Part shown: one piece after another, positions 1 to 11,215 of the stretch
Position numbering within the stretch: the first letter of the stretch is position 1
How the letters are laid out: the number at the start of each line of letters is the position of its first letter
From: Artemia franciscana
Taxonomy: Eukaryota; Arthropoda; Branchiopoda; Anostraca; Artemiidae
Assembly: GCF_032884065.1 (NCBI RefSeq)
Contig: NC_088868.1
Span: 38,928,867 to 38,992,866 of the forward strand
Reading direction: 5' to 3'
Length of the DNA stretch: 64,000 bases
Translations under genes and position numbers: made by a program
The notes under the pieces: model-generated
The model's input: the letters and a program-made list of their open reading frames with translations, nothing else
What the model was told of the DNA's origin: nothing
Database searches by the model: none

Positions 1-1736
1 AAAAATGGACATGCTTCTGTAATAATGACAAAGAAACAATATGCAATCATGAGAATCTTTCTGTATGCAGTAATATGCATTTTCAAAACCTTGTGATGAA
101 AGTAAAGCTTTACCCCTACCCCTAAATATGTAAATTTAGGTTATATATTTGTAAATTAAGGGGAGGTGAGTGTAAAGTTCAAACTTACATTGTTGGAATT
201 GCATCCTGAATTGAAATTTGACATTCATTTGCATCATAAATGAACTTGTCCAAATGAGATGTTGCAGAAATTCTGATTAAACAGTATAATAAACTGAGAT
301 TCTGAAATTTACAATTCCCTCTAAAGTTACTATAACTGCCCCTTCTATCCAAAAATATTATTTGAAAAATAATACCTTACTTCTTATAGTTGTCTTTTCT
401 ATATTTTCTTATTATTATCTTATCCTTATCAGTTTTATTTCTTCCCTCTCTTTTGGGGTTTTTATTTACCTCTTCAAATATTTTATTAATTCTACTAGTT
501 TTATTGATTATATTATTTCTGACATGTGAAATTCTCTGTTATTTTTGATCAGTTGTATTGCATGACATTCTTACCTTATATTTAGGCACCCAATGGGTAT
601 TTGTTGGGTGCTGTTATGACTTAATATATTTTTTAGTCAATTTCATTTGAATATTTTAAAAGTATTTTATGTTTTTGATTCTAAATCTTTTGTCAATTTA
701 GCTTACTTTAGTGGCTTGTTTTTCTTTCACCCTGAGATGTTAATTTTGTCTATATGGGCTTATGATTGACAGTATTTTGAATAAGTATATTATTTATTTA
801 TCTCCAATCTCAAAGCAACTTAAAAGAACTAAATTAAATTAAGCCAAAACCTTGGCTTTTTATAGTTTTCAATTTTGAAGGTTTTAACTTGTTTTGTGCA
901 AGTGAGGGGGTTGCCCCTTTTCTAATTTATCTAATATTGTAAAGGGTTTGTTATGATAATGTTAATATAAGTTAAACTATGGAAGTGATTTGGTTCTTGT
1001 ATGTTGCTTTGACCATTTCTAAAATAAGGATTCGTTTTTAAATAAATCTTTCACTTCTTGTCAGGCTGATGGTGAAAATTTATGTGTCATTTTGTTTAAA
1101 TGTGAAGACAAAGGGAAATATACAACAGCCTTGTTCATGAATTGTGAAATATTTTATTGTCTTATCTTTCCCATGGTTGAACATGTTGTCTTCCTGTTGT
1201 CCTGGCTAAATACTAAGCACCTGTCTAAAAACTCTAAAATATAGAAAAGGGGAAAAATATACTTTGTCCAGTTGGACCAGCTAAAGAAGTTCACTGTTTT
1301 AAAAAGTGTTCCATATAGAAAATACTACTTACTAGTATAAGATTCGTTCAAAAGTTTTTCTTTCTCTTTTTTACTTTTTCATTTAAAAGCTTTAAATTGT
1401 CTAGGAACCTTAAGATTTGTATAATCTTTGGTATAAACTTTAGAAACTATATTTGCAATATATTATCATGGGTTGATCCAACCAAATCAAATCCATTGAC
1501 AGTATGACTGGTTTTTGCTGTTTGTCAGTGTGAAAATGCAAATGTCAATGACTTTATCTTCAATGTTAGAATCTATGTTTGTAACTTCCAAGTACTTAGA
1601 AGGATTGGTGCTCCTTTTTCTCTTATTAATGTATAGTATTGTTATTAAGATGTAGTTATTTAGATTCTAGAGATCTTCAATTACCTGGTGTAGTCAAAAG
1701 AAACTGACTGTGTGTTTGAGCCTCAATTTGTGAAGC
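1..1736. repeat. 5' flank of zinc-finger gene copy 1 (segmental duplication, copy 1)
   Basis: AT-rich non-coding DNA with no coding signal that I can support. From about position 190 it can be aligned by eye, with gaps, to 26.29-28.55 kb. Shared landmarks are GGAATTGCATCCTG, GAGATGTTGCAGAAAT, CCTTCTATCCAAAAA and the block just before exon 1 (CTCAATTTGTGAAGCATGG). It is therefore the upstream part of a duplicated block running to about 18.15 kb. The promoter and any 5' UTR exon of the gene should lie here, but no promoter motif is convincing. Confidence 0.6.
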
Positions 1737-1785
1737 ATGGAATCATCCAACATGGAAACATTTGGCTCCACTGCTGTTAAACAAG
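1737..1785 (+). CDS. C2H2 zinc-finger gene copy 1, exon 1
   Basis: The first coding exon has 16 codons plus one base (MESSNMETFGSTAVKQ). An in-frame TGA two codons upstream (1731-1733) supports this ATG as the true start, and the exon ends at a good donor, AAG|gtaatt, in phase 1. The same arrangement (TGA AGC ATG ... CAAG|gtaatt) recurs at 28.55 kb in the paralogue, so this very short exon is believable. The split codon joins exon 2 to make VKQE, which fits the SUMO-attachment consensus psi-K-x-E. No domain is recognisable. Confidence 0.75.
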
Positions 1786-1924
1786 GTAATTGATGCTAGG
1801 TTTGACTGAGCTAATTTGCTGCTCATTTTTGCTCTATTTGGTAGAAAATGTGGACAATCATTACAATTCCTCTCTAGATCATTAATTCTATAGTAAAGGC
1901 CATATGGCTGTAATGTTTTGTTAA

Positions 1925-4437
1925 AAAAATTTTCAGAGGCACTATATATGGAAGGGGCTCATTTGATTGGAAATTGGAAGTTCTAATGCCCTTTTCAAGA
2001 GTCAAAAATGATCAGAGGGTAGCTAGCCCCCCATGCCCCTTTTTTCACAATTACATCCAATAAGATACAATTACATCCAGGGGCAGGCGTTTTAAGCTCT
2101 GCCCTGGAGGGATAGATGGTTCTTATGGAAGGGATGCTTATATAAGCTTCAGAGTGGGCTGATTTGATTGGAAATTGAAACTTATAGTTCACTTTTTAAG
2201 TGTCAAAAGAGTTCACAGGGAAACTAGCCCTCCCCCTCCATGCCCTTTTTTCCTCCAACCCATCTGATACGAATTTTGAGATATTTTTTTTAAATAATTC
2301 AAAGATCATATTACAAAAACTCTAGGGTCATCACAACCCCCCAGGGTCCAGGGCAGGTGCTGTGTCATGCCCTGGGGGCATATATGGTTCTTATGGAAGA
2401 GATGCTCATATAAACTTCAAAGAAGGTCCATTTGATTGGAAACTAAAAGTTTTGTTCAGTTTTTGAGAGTCAAAGAAGACTACAGGGCAACTACCCCCCC
2501 CCCCTTCCCCACGCCCCTTTTTCTCCAAATGTCTCTGATAGAAAATTTGAGATAACCATTTTGTTAAAAATAGTTAAAAATTTAGATAACAAAAACTCAG
2601 GTATCACTTTTAGCAGTGAATACACTTTTTAAGAGTCAAAAGAGATCACAGGGCAACTAGCTCTCCCCCTGACACCCTTTTTTTGTCTAACCCATCCAAT
2701 AAGAACCTGAGATAGCCATTTTTTAAAAATGGTTCAAAAATTGTATAACAAAAAATCTGGAGTCAACATAACTCCCAAGGGCCAGGGCAGGTATTGTAAT
2801 TTAGGCCCTGGGGTTATATATGGTTCTTATAAAAGGGATGCTCATATAAAATTCACAGAGGGTTCATTTGATTGGAAATTGAAAGTTCTAGTTCACTATT
2901 TATGAGTCAAATGAGATCCAAAGACTCAAAGACTCACTAGTCCCCACCCCCTCACACCTTTTCCCTCCAAACCCATCCAATAACATTTTCGAGATAGTCA
3001 TTTTAATAAAAAGATAGTTCAAAGGTCAGATAAGAAAAACCATGGTGTCAATACAACCCCCAGGACCCAGGGGCAGGCATTCTAAGTTAGCGTAGGGGAC
3101 ATATGGTTCTTATGGAACCAGCCCCCCCCTGCCCTTTTTCCGCAGACCCATCTGATACAAATTTTGAGATAGCCATTTTTGTTTGAAAATAGTTCAAAAG
3201 TCAGATAAAAAAAACTCTAGTGTGAACACACACACACCCCCAGGGCCTTGGGACAGGTGTTAGTTATGTCCATGGGGCATATATGGTTCTTGTGAAAGGG
3301 ATGCTCATATAAACTTCAGAGAGGGCTCATTTGACTGGAAACAGAAAATTCTAGTTCACTTTTTACAAGTCAAAAGAGATCTGATGGCAACTAGCCTCAC
3401 CACTCCTTTTTATCTCTAAACCCATCTGATAAAATTTTTTAGACCTATTTTGTTAAATACTTGAAAGGTCAGATAAGAAAAACTTCGGTTTGGTACAACT
3501 CTCTAGGGCCTGGGTTGTTGTAAGTTATGCCCTGGGGGCATCTGTGGTTTTTATGGAAGGGATGAAGGTATATACTTAAGAGAGGGCTCATTTGAATGGG
3601 AATTGAAAGATCTAGTTCACTTTTTAACATTCAAAGGAGGTCAGAGGGCAACTTGTTCCCCCATGCCCTTTTCCCCAAACTGGTCCAATAAAATTTTTGA
3701 GATAGCCATTTTGTTAAAAATAGTTCAAAGGTCAGATAAGAAAAACTCCGGTGTCGACGTAACACTCCAGGGTCTGGGGGGGCAGGCGTTGTAAGTTATG
3801 CTCTGGGGGTATATATGGTTTTTATTTAAGGGATACTCATATAAACGTCGGAGAGGGTTCATTTGATTGGAAGTTGATAGTTCTAGGTCATTTTTTAATA
3901 GTCAAAAGAGATTTGAGGGCAACTAGCCCTCCCTACGCCCTTTTTTTTCCCAACTCATCTGACAAAATTTTTAAAAAACTATTTTTTAAAAAAAATTCAA
4001 GGGTTAGCTAAGAAAAACTCGGGTTTGATACAACCATCTAGCGCCTGGCGTGTTGTAGGTTATGCCCTGGGGGCATATATGGCGCTTATGGAAAGGATGC
4101 TCGCACAAACTTGAGAAAGGCTCATATGGATTTAAATTGACAGTTCTAGTTCTTTTTAAGAGACAAAAGGGAGCGGAGGGTGACTAGCCCCCTAGCTTTT
4201 TCCCCCCAAATCCATCTGTTGGGAGTTTTGAAATAGCCATTCATTTAAAATAATTCAAACATCAAATAACAGAAACTCTGGAGTCAAAACATCCCCCCAG
4301 AGCCCCTGGGCAAGTGTTTTAAGTAGGTTTGTATGGTTTTTATGTAAGGAATGGTCGTATGAACTTCGAAGGTGGCTCATTTGATTGCAAATTGAAAGTT
4401 CTATTTATCTTTTTATGAGTCGAAAGTTAACGAAGGG
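1925..4437 (+). repeat. Array of ~260 bp interspersed units, direct orientation
   Basis: About nine diverged units follow each other at spacings of roughly 200-280 bp (one or two gaps are larger). Each has the same order of blocks: TTTGATTGGAAATTGAAAG, then CACTTTTTAAGAGTCAAAAG, then a C-rich stretch near CAACTAGCCCTCCCC, then GAGATAGCCATTTTGTTAAA, then a G/C-rich CCAGGGCCTGGGGGCAGG-like block and GTTCTTATGGAAGGGATGCT. There is no coding potential. The family recurs inverted at 4.44-6.48 kb and as worn fragments at 9.6-10.05, 10.7, 11.05-11.2, 21.1-22.9 and 44.84-45.06 kb. I cannot assign it to a named repeat family. Confidence 0.8.
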
Positions 4438-4453
4438 CATCTCCGTTAACTTT
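4423..4453. repeat. Short palindrome at the orientation switch of the array
   Basis: AAAGTTAACG at 4423-4432 is repeated exactly inverted as CGTTAACTTT at 4444-4453, with an 11-base loop. To its left the ~260 bp units point one way; to its right they point the other way. Confidence 0.75.
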
Positions 4454-6505
4454 GAGGAAAAAGGCGAGGGGGGAGGGGCTAGTTGCCATCGGATCTATTT
4501 TTACTCTTAAAAAGGTGAACTAGAACTTTCAATTTCCAATCCAATGAGCCCTCTCTAACGTTTATACATGTATCCTTTCCATAAGAACCATATATGCCCC
4601 ACGGGTATAATTTACAATGGCTGCCCTTGGCCCTGGGGGGTTTTGCTGGCACCTGAGTTTTGTTATCTGACCTTTGAACTATTTGTAACAAAATGGCTAT
4701 CTCAAAATTTTATTAGATGCTTTTGGGGAAAAAGGGCCATAGAGGGGGAGGGCTAGTTGCCCTCTGATCTCTTTTGACTCTTAAATGCTGAACTAAAACT
4801 TTTAATTTCCAATCAATTGAGCCTGCTTTTCAGTTTGGAATCTATCGGATGGGTTTAGGGATAAAAGGGCGTGGGGGGACTAGTTGCCCTTCAACCTTCT
4901 TTGACTCTTAAAAAGTGAACGAGAATTTTCAATATTCAATCCAATGAGATATCTCTGGAGTTTATACATACATCTTTTCTATAAGGACCGTATATGCCCC
5001 ACTGCATAACTTAAAACGCCTCCACCCGGGTACGGAGGGGTTTTGCTGACACTAGAGTTTTATTATCTGACCTTTGAACTATTTCCAACAAAATTGCTGT
5101 CTCAAAATTTTACTAGATGCTTTCGGGGAAAAAGGGCCGTTAGGGGGGGCTAGTTGCCCCCTGATCTCTTTTGACTCTTAAAAACCGAACTAGAACCTTC
5201 AATTTCCAATCAAATGAGCCCTCTCTAACCCTGTCATAACAAAGGGGTAGTTGCCCTCAGATCTCTTTTGACTCTTATATCAGATTGGTTTGAGGGAAAA
5301 GTGTGTGGGTGGATAGTTGTCCTCTGATCTCTTTTGACGTTTAAAAAATGAATTAGAATTTTCAATTTCCAATCAAATAAACCCAGTATGAAGTTTATAC
5401 AAGCCTTTCTTCCATAAGAACTATATAAATGCCCAGGTTATAACTTAGAATGCCTCCACCCGGGCTTTGGGGTTGTATTGACACCAGGATTTTTCTTATT
5501 TCTTTGAATTGTTTTTATCAAAATGGCTATCTCGATATAATTATTGGGTGAGTTTGAGGAAAAAATTCGTGAGTGGGAGAGGGTTAGTTGCCCTTGAACC
5601 TCTTTTGACTCTTAAAAAGTGAACTAGAAATTTCAATCTCCAATCAAATGAGCCCTCTCCAACGTTTTTACGAGCATCCCTTCCATAAGAACCATATATT
5701 TCCCGAGAACATAACTTACAACGCCTGACCCCGAGCCCTTGGGGTTGTGTCGATACTGGAGTTGTTTTTTTTATCTGACCTTTGAATTATTTTAACAAAA
5801 AGGCTATCTCAAAATTTTTATTGGATGCTTTCGAGGGCAAAGGGCTGTGGAGGTGGGTGGGGCTAGTTTGCCTTCTAGTCTCTTTTGGCTCTTATAAACC
5901 GAACTAGAACTTTCAATTTCCAATCAAATGATCCCTCTCTACAGTTTGGGATCGATCAGATGGGTGTGGGGATAAAAGGGCATGGGGGGACTAGTTGCCC
6001 TCTGACCTCCTTTGACTCTTAAAAAAGTGAACAAGAGCGTTCAATTTCCGATCCAAATGAGCCCTCTCTGCAGTTTTTACAAGTATTCTTTCCATAAGAA
6101 CCATTTATGTCCCACGAGCATAACGTACAACGCCTGCCCCTGGGCCCCGGGGATATGTGCTGACACCAGAGTTTTTGTTATCTCACCTTTGAACTATTTA
6201 CTACAAAATGGCTGTCTAAAAATTTTCATTAGATGCTTTTGGAGAAAAAGGGCTGTCGGGGGGTTGGGGCTAGTTGCCCTCTGATCACTTTTGACTTATA
6301 AAGACTGAACTAGAACTTTCAATTTCCAATTAAATGAGCCCTCTCTGGACTTTATACAATCATCCCTTTCGTAAATCTCTTAATTCTTGAAAAGTGAACT
6401 AAGAACTTTCAACATCCTATAAAATAAGCCCTTGGGGGTAACTTAGAACGCATGCATCAGGCCCTGGGGGTTGCGTCGACAAAGAAGTTTTTCTCATCCG
6501 ACCCT
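4438..6505 (-). repeat. Array of ~260 bp units, inverted orientation
   Basis: These are the units of 1.93-4.44 kb in reverse complement: GAACTAGAACTTTCAATTTCC, then CAATGAGCCCTCTCT, then CATAAGAACCATATATG, then a CCCCGGGCCC-type block, then AACAAAATGGCTATCTCAAA and GGGGCTAGTTGCCCTC. About seven members are visible. The series breaks at about 6505 and resumes at about 9585 with AACAAAATGGCCATCT, so the block between was inserted into it. Confidence 0.8.
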
Positions 6506-9500
6506 TTTTATGGCACTTGGTATTAACCAAGTGACATATAGCAATCGCCAATTCTGTTGGTCTGTCTGTCGGTCCCGGTTTTGCTACTTTAGGCACTTCC
6601 AGGTAAGCTAGGACGATGAAATTTGGCAAGCGTATCAGGGACCGGACCAGATTAAATTAGAAATAGTCGTTTTCCCGATTAGACCATCGGGGGGGGGGGG
6701 AGTGGGGTTCCGGTTAATTTGCAACAAATAGAAAAAATGAAGTATTTTTAACTTATGAGCGGGTGATTGGATCTTAATGAAATTTGATATTTGGAATGAT
6801 ATTGTGTCTCAGAGCTCTTATTTTAAATCCCGACCGGATCTGATGACATTGGGGGGAGTTGAAGGGGGGAAACCTAAAGTCCCGGTTTTGCTACTTTAGG
6901 GACTTCCAGGTAAGCTAGGACGATGAAATTTGGCAAGCTTATCAGGGACCGGACCAGATTAAATTAGAAATAGTCGTTTTCCCGATTTGACAATCTGGGG
7001 GGGGGGGCGCCAGTTAATTCGGGAAAAATAGAAAAAATGAAGTATTTTTAACTTATGAGCGGGTGATTGGATTTTAATGAAATTTGATGTTTGGAATGAT
7101 ATTGTGTCTCAGAGCTCTTATTTTAACTCCCGACCGGATCGGATGACAGTGGGGGGAGTTGGAGGGGGGGAAACCTAAAATCTTGGAAAACACTTAGAGT
7201 GGAGGGATCGGGATGAAACTTGATGGGAAAAATAAGCGCAAGTCCCAGATACATGATTGACGTAATCGGAACTGATTTGCTCTCTTTGGGGTAGTTGGGG
7301 GGGGGAGTAATTCTTAAACATTAGAAATAATGAGGTATTTTCAACTTACGAACGGGTGATTGGATCTTAATGAAATTTGATGTTTGGAATGAAATTGTGT
7401 CTCAGAGCTCTTATTTTAAATCCCGACCGGATCTGATGACATTGGGGGGAGTTGGAGGGGGGAAACCTAAAATCTTGGAAAACACTTAGAGTGGAGGTAT
7501 CGGGATGACACTTGATGGGAAAAATAAGCGCAAGTCCCAGATACATGATTGAAATAATCGGAACTGATTCGCTCTCTTTGGGGTAGTCGGGGGGGGGGGA
7601 GTAATTCTTAAAAATTAGAAAAAATGAGGTATTTTCAGCTTACGAACGGGTGATTGGATCTCAATGAAATTTGATGTTTAGAAGGATATCGTGTCTTAGA
7701 GCTCTTATTTTAAATCCCGACCGGATCTGGTGACGGGGGCGGGGAGTTGGGAGGGGGAAACCTAAAACTTGGAAAATACTTAGAGTGGAGGGATCGGGAT
7801 GAAACATGGTGGAAAAAATAAACACGAATACTAGATAGATGATTGACATAAACGGAACGGATCCGCTCTCTTTGGGGTAGTTGGGAGGGGGTATTTCTGA
7901 AAAAATTAAAAAAAATGAGGTATTTTTAACTTACGAACGGGTGATCGGATCTCAATGAAATTTGATATTTAGAAGGATATCGTGGCTCTGAGCTCTTATT
8001 TTAAACCCGACCGGATCTGGTGACAGTGGGGGGGAGTTGGGAGGGGGAAACCTAAAACTTGGAAAACACTTAGAGTGGAGGGATCGGGATGAAACTTGGT
8101 GGGTAAAAAAACACGAGTCCTAGATACATGATTGACATAACCAGAACGGATCCGCTCTCTTTGGGGTAGTTGGGGGAGGGGTTAATTCTGAAAAATTAGA
8201 AAAAATGAGGTATTTTTAACTTACGAACGGGTGATTGGATCTCCATGAAATTTGATATTTAGAAGGATATCGTGTCTCAAAGCTCTTATTTTAAATCCTG
8301 ACCGGATCGGTGACATTGGGGGAGGTTTGGGGTGGGGAAACCTAAAATGATGGAAAACGCTTAGATTGGAGGGATTGGGATGAAACTTGGTTGGAAAAAT
8401 AAGCAGAAGTCTTACATGCGTGATTTACATAATTGGAACGGACCCGCTCAATTGGGGGGGGGGGGGGTAATTCTGAAAAATAAGAAAAAATGACGTATTT
8501 TTAACTTACGAAGGAGTGACCGGATCTTCATGAAACTTCATATTTAGAAGGACCTCGTAACTCAGATATCTTATTTTAAATCTCAACCAGATCAAGCGTA
8601 ATTGGGGCGGGGCAGTTGGGGGGACCGGAAATCTTAGAAAATACTTAAAGCGGTGAGATCAGGATGAAACTGGATGGGAAGAATAGAAACCTGTCTAAGA
8701 TACGTGACTGACATAACTGAACCGGATCTGCTCTCTTTGGTCGAATTGGGGGGGGGGGGGTAATTTTGAAAATTGAAGTATTTGTAACTTACGAAAGGGT
8801 GACCAGATCTTAATGAAATTTGATATTTAGAAGGATCTTGTGCTTTAAAGTTCTAATTTCAAATTCCGACCAGATCCTGTGACATTCGGGGGAGCTAGAG
8901 GGGGAAACCGGAATTCTTGGAAAACATCAAACTTGGGGTATTTTTATCTTACGAATAGATGATCGGATCGTACTGAAATTTGATTTTTAGAAGGAATTCA
9001 TGTCTCAGAGCTCTTATTTCAAATCCCGACCAGATCTTTTGACATTGGGGGGAGTTGGAGGGGAAATCTTGGGAAAACACTTGGAGTGGAGGAATCGGGA
9101 TGAAGCTTGGTGGATAGAATAAACAAATGTCCTTGATACGTGATTGACAGAATCGTACTGGATTCGCTCTCTCTGGGGGAGTTGGGGGGAGGGGTTCAGT
9201 GATTTGGCGAGTTCGGTGCTTCTGGACGTGCTAGGCGCGATGAAAATTGGTAGGCGTGTCAGGGAGCTGCACAATTTGACTTGATAAAGTCGTTTTCCCA
9301 GATTCGACCATCTGGGGTGCAAAAGGGAGAGGAAAAATTAGAAAAAATTAGGTATTTATAACTTACGAGTGGGTGATCGGATCTTAATGAATTTTGATAT
9401 TTAGAAGGACTTTGTGACTCAGAGCTCTTATTTTAAATCTTGACTGGCATTAAGCCTCTTATTTTCCTTTTTAAATCAATCTATTGATTCATAGAATTTT

Positions 9501-9588
9501 GTTAGAGCTCATACCATATGATCTCTTGGCTCTTAGCTCTTCTCGCCTTGTCACAAGTGCCATATGAGCTCTTAGCTCTTGTTTTTTT
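6505..9588. mobile_element. Repeat-bearing element: ~290 bp tandem units between inverted termini
   Basis: Roughly ten tandem units of about 290-297 bp fill this block, marked by TCCCGACCGGATC near 6829, 7127, 7422 and 7713 and onward with decay. Each unit carries a long G run, a TTGGAAAACACTTAGAGTGG block, and ACTTACGAACGGGTGATTGG followed by AATGAAATTTGAT. The block opens with ATGGCACTTG (6510-6519), part of a stem-loop CACTTGGT-ATTA-ACCAAGTG, and ends with the exact inverse CAAGTGCCAT (9554-9563) and then CTCTTAGCTCTTG. It interrupts the ~260 bp array, and a 5'-shortened relative with the same right end lies at 19.33-20.38 kb. It therefore looks mobile, but it has no coding capacity and its class is unknown to me. 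Confidence 0.65.
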
Positions 9589-10060
9589 TAACAAAATGGC
9601 CATCTAAAAATTTTATGGGGTGGGTGTTTGGAAAAAGGGCACAGAGGGGCTAGTTGCCCTCGGATTTCTTTTGACTCTTAAAATATAACTAGAACTTCCA
9701 GTTTCCAAACAAATAAGCCCTCTCTGAAGTTTATACATGCATCCCTTTCATATGAACTATATCTGCCCACTGAACATAACTTACAACTCCTGCCCCCGGG
9801 CCCTGGGAGGTTATGCGGACACCGGAGTTTTCGTAAGAACTGAACTAGAACCTTCGATATCAAATGAACCCTTTCGGAAGTGAATATGACAGTTCTTACC
9901 ACAAGAGCCATATATATGCCCTGGGGGGTTGGTTTGACACAGGAGTTTTTTTAATGTGTTAAATTTTTTTGGGGGGGATGTCTTTGGGATAAAGGGCGGG
10001 GGCGGCTAGTTATCCTTAGATCTCTTTTTACTCTTAAAATGTGAACTAGAAATTATCATT
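9589..10060 (-). repeat. Resumed inverted-orientation ~260 bp array
   Basis: It begins AACAAAATGGCCATCT and runs through GAACTTCCAGTTTCC, AAGCCCTCTCTGAAG and a CCCCCGGGCCCTGGG block. This is a direct continuation of the array interrupted at about 6505. A further fragment in the opposite orientation lies near 10.69-10.79 kb. Confidence 0.65.
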
Positions 10061-10142
10061 CTCTTACCTAAGTGTCTACACAGTTCTGAAAAACTAGTTA
10101 ACTTTTTTTTTATTATAATAACAAGGAGAATAGAATTCAAAC

Positions 10143-10587
10143 TCAAGTGGGAATTGGATTCCGAAAAGCAGATGAAAATTTACTAGATGTTTTCCAGAGA
10201 AATTGCCTACGGATTGTTCTGGGTACCCGGCTGACTGACCGTATTTCAAACAGTATTTTGTACGAAAAGTGTGGTTCAATCCCGCTTTCTGGGGCTATAA
10301 TGAAAGAAAGGTTGAGATGGCTAGGCCACGTTCTACGGATGAAGGATGACAGATTACCGAAGATTGTCCTTTTTGGCCAACCGTCTGGGGCTGCACGGAA
10401 AGCAGGTCGTCCTTGTCTGGGTTGAGAGGATGTCATAAATAAAGATTTAAAGGAAATGGGAACTTCCTGGGAGGGTGTAAAGAGGGAGGATTTAAATAGA
10501 TTAGGTTGGAGGAGGAGCGTTCGTAGCTGTGTTGGCCTCAGGCGGCTTGGTGCTGCAGTGAGTTAGTAGTAGTAGTAGTAGTAGTAT
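10143..10587 (+). mobile_element. LINE 3' fragment (reverse transcriptase C-terminal tail) with TAG-repeat end
   Basis: The translation from about 10147 reads as the C-terminal tail of a non-LTR retrotransposon reverse transcriptase: LDVFQRNCLRIVLGTRL, then MKERLRWLGHVLRMKDDRLP, then GRPCLG, a TGA where such tails normally have Trp, then EDVINKDLKEMGTSWEGV and LNRLGWRRSVRSCVGLRRLG. The fragment ends in a (TAG)n tract at 10562-10587, as expected for a LINE with a simple-repeat 3' end. It is 5' truncated; only about 145 codons remain. The clade (CR1-like or RTE-like) is uncertain. Confidence 0.7.
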
Positions 10588-11039
10588 TGGTTGTTAGACC
10601 GCGGTCGTTTTCAGGGAGTAGGGATTATGTACTTCTACTGAATGGTGTCTCCACTACAACAAGAGCATGGTTGCTGCCCGTTTCTCTAACACTAAAAGTA
10701 TTAACTTTGGTGCCCGCATAACGGCCCGGGGGCAGGAGTTGTAAGTTATGTTCAGTGGGCAGATATAGTTCATATGAAAAAACACCTCCCTCCTGCAGTT
10801 TTCGTATCTAGCTTACAGGATAATTATCACAGGGCAAAAGGGATGAAACACAATTTTTTGACTTGACGATTAATTTGTATTACTTTAACTAGATATTCTT
10901 CTTGACTCAGGTTTGTTGTTTCTGACCAATAAATTGTTGCACCTATATAATTTGAATAAAATATTTTTATGTTTTCCCAAGCAGGGCTAATTGTGCGGCT
11001 TGATTAAAGAGCAAAGGGGGCTTAATATATTTTTTTTCT

Positions 11040-11215
11040 CATTAGTTTTTACAAAGGCACTTCATATGGAAGGAGCTGTTCTAGAAATTTCGAAAAAAGT
11101 TTATTTGATTGGAAATTGAAAGTTCTAGTACTTTTTATAAGAGTCAAAAGCGATTATAGGGCAACTTGCCCCCTCATAAAATTCTGAGATAGTTATTTTG
11201 CTTAACAAAGGTCCA
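11040..11215 (+). repeat. Single worn ~260 bp unit
   Basis: TTTGATTGGAAATTGAAAG, AAGAGTCAAAAG, GGGCAACTTGCCCCC and GAGATAGTTATTTTG follow in the order of the direct-orientation array. The paralogous intron has TCAAAGTCACTTAATATGGA at about 29.27 kb, matching the start of this block but without the unit. Confidence 0.55.
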
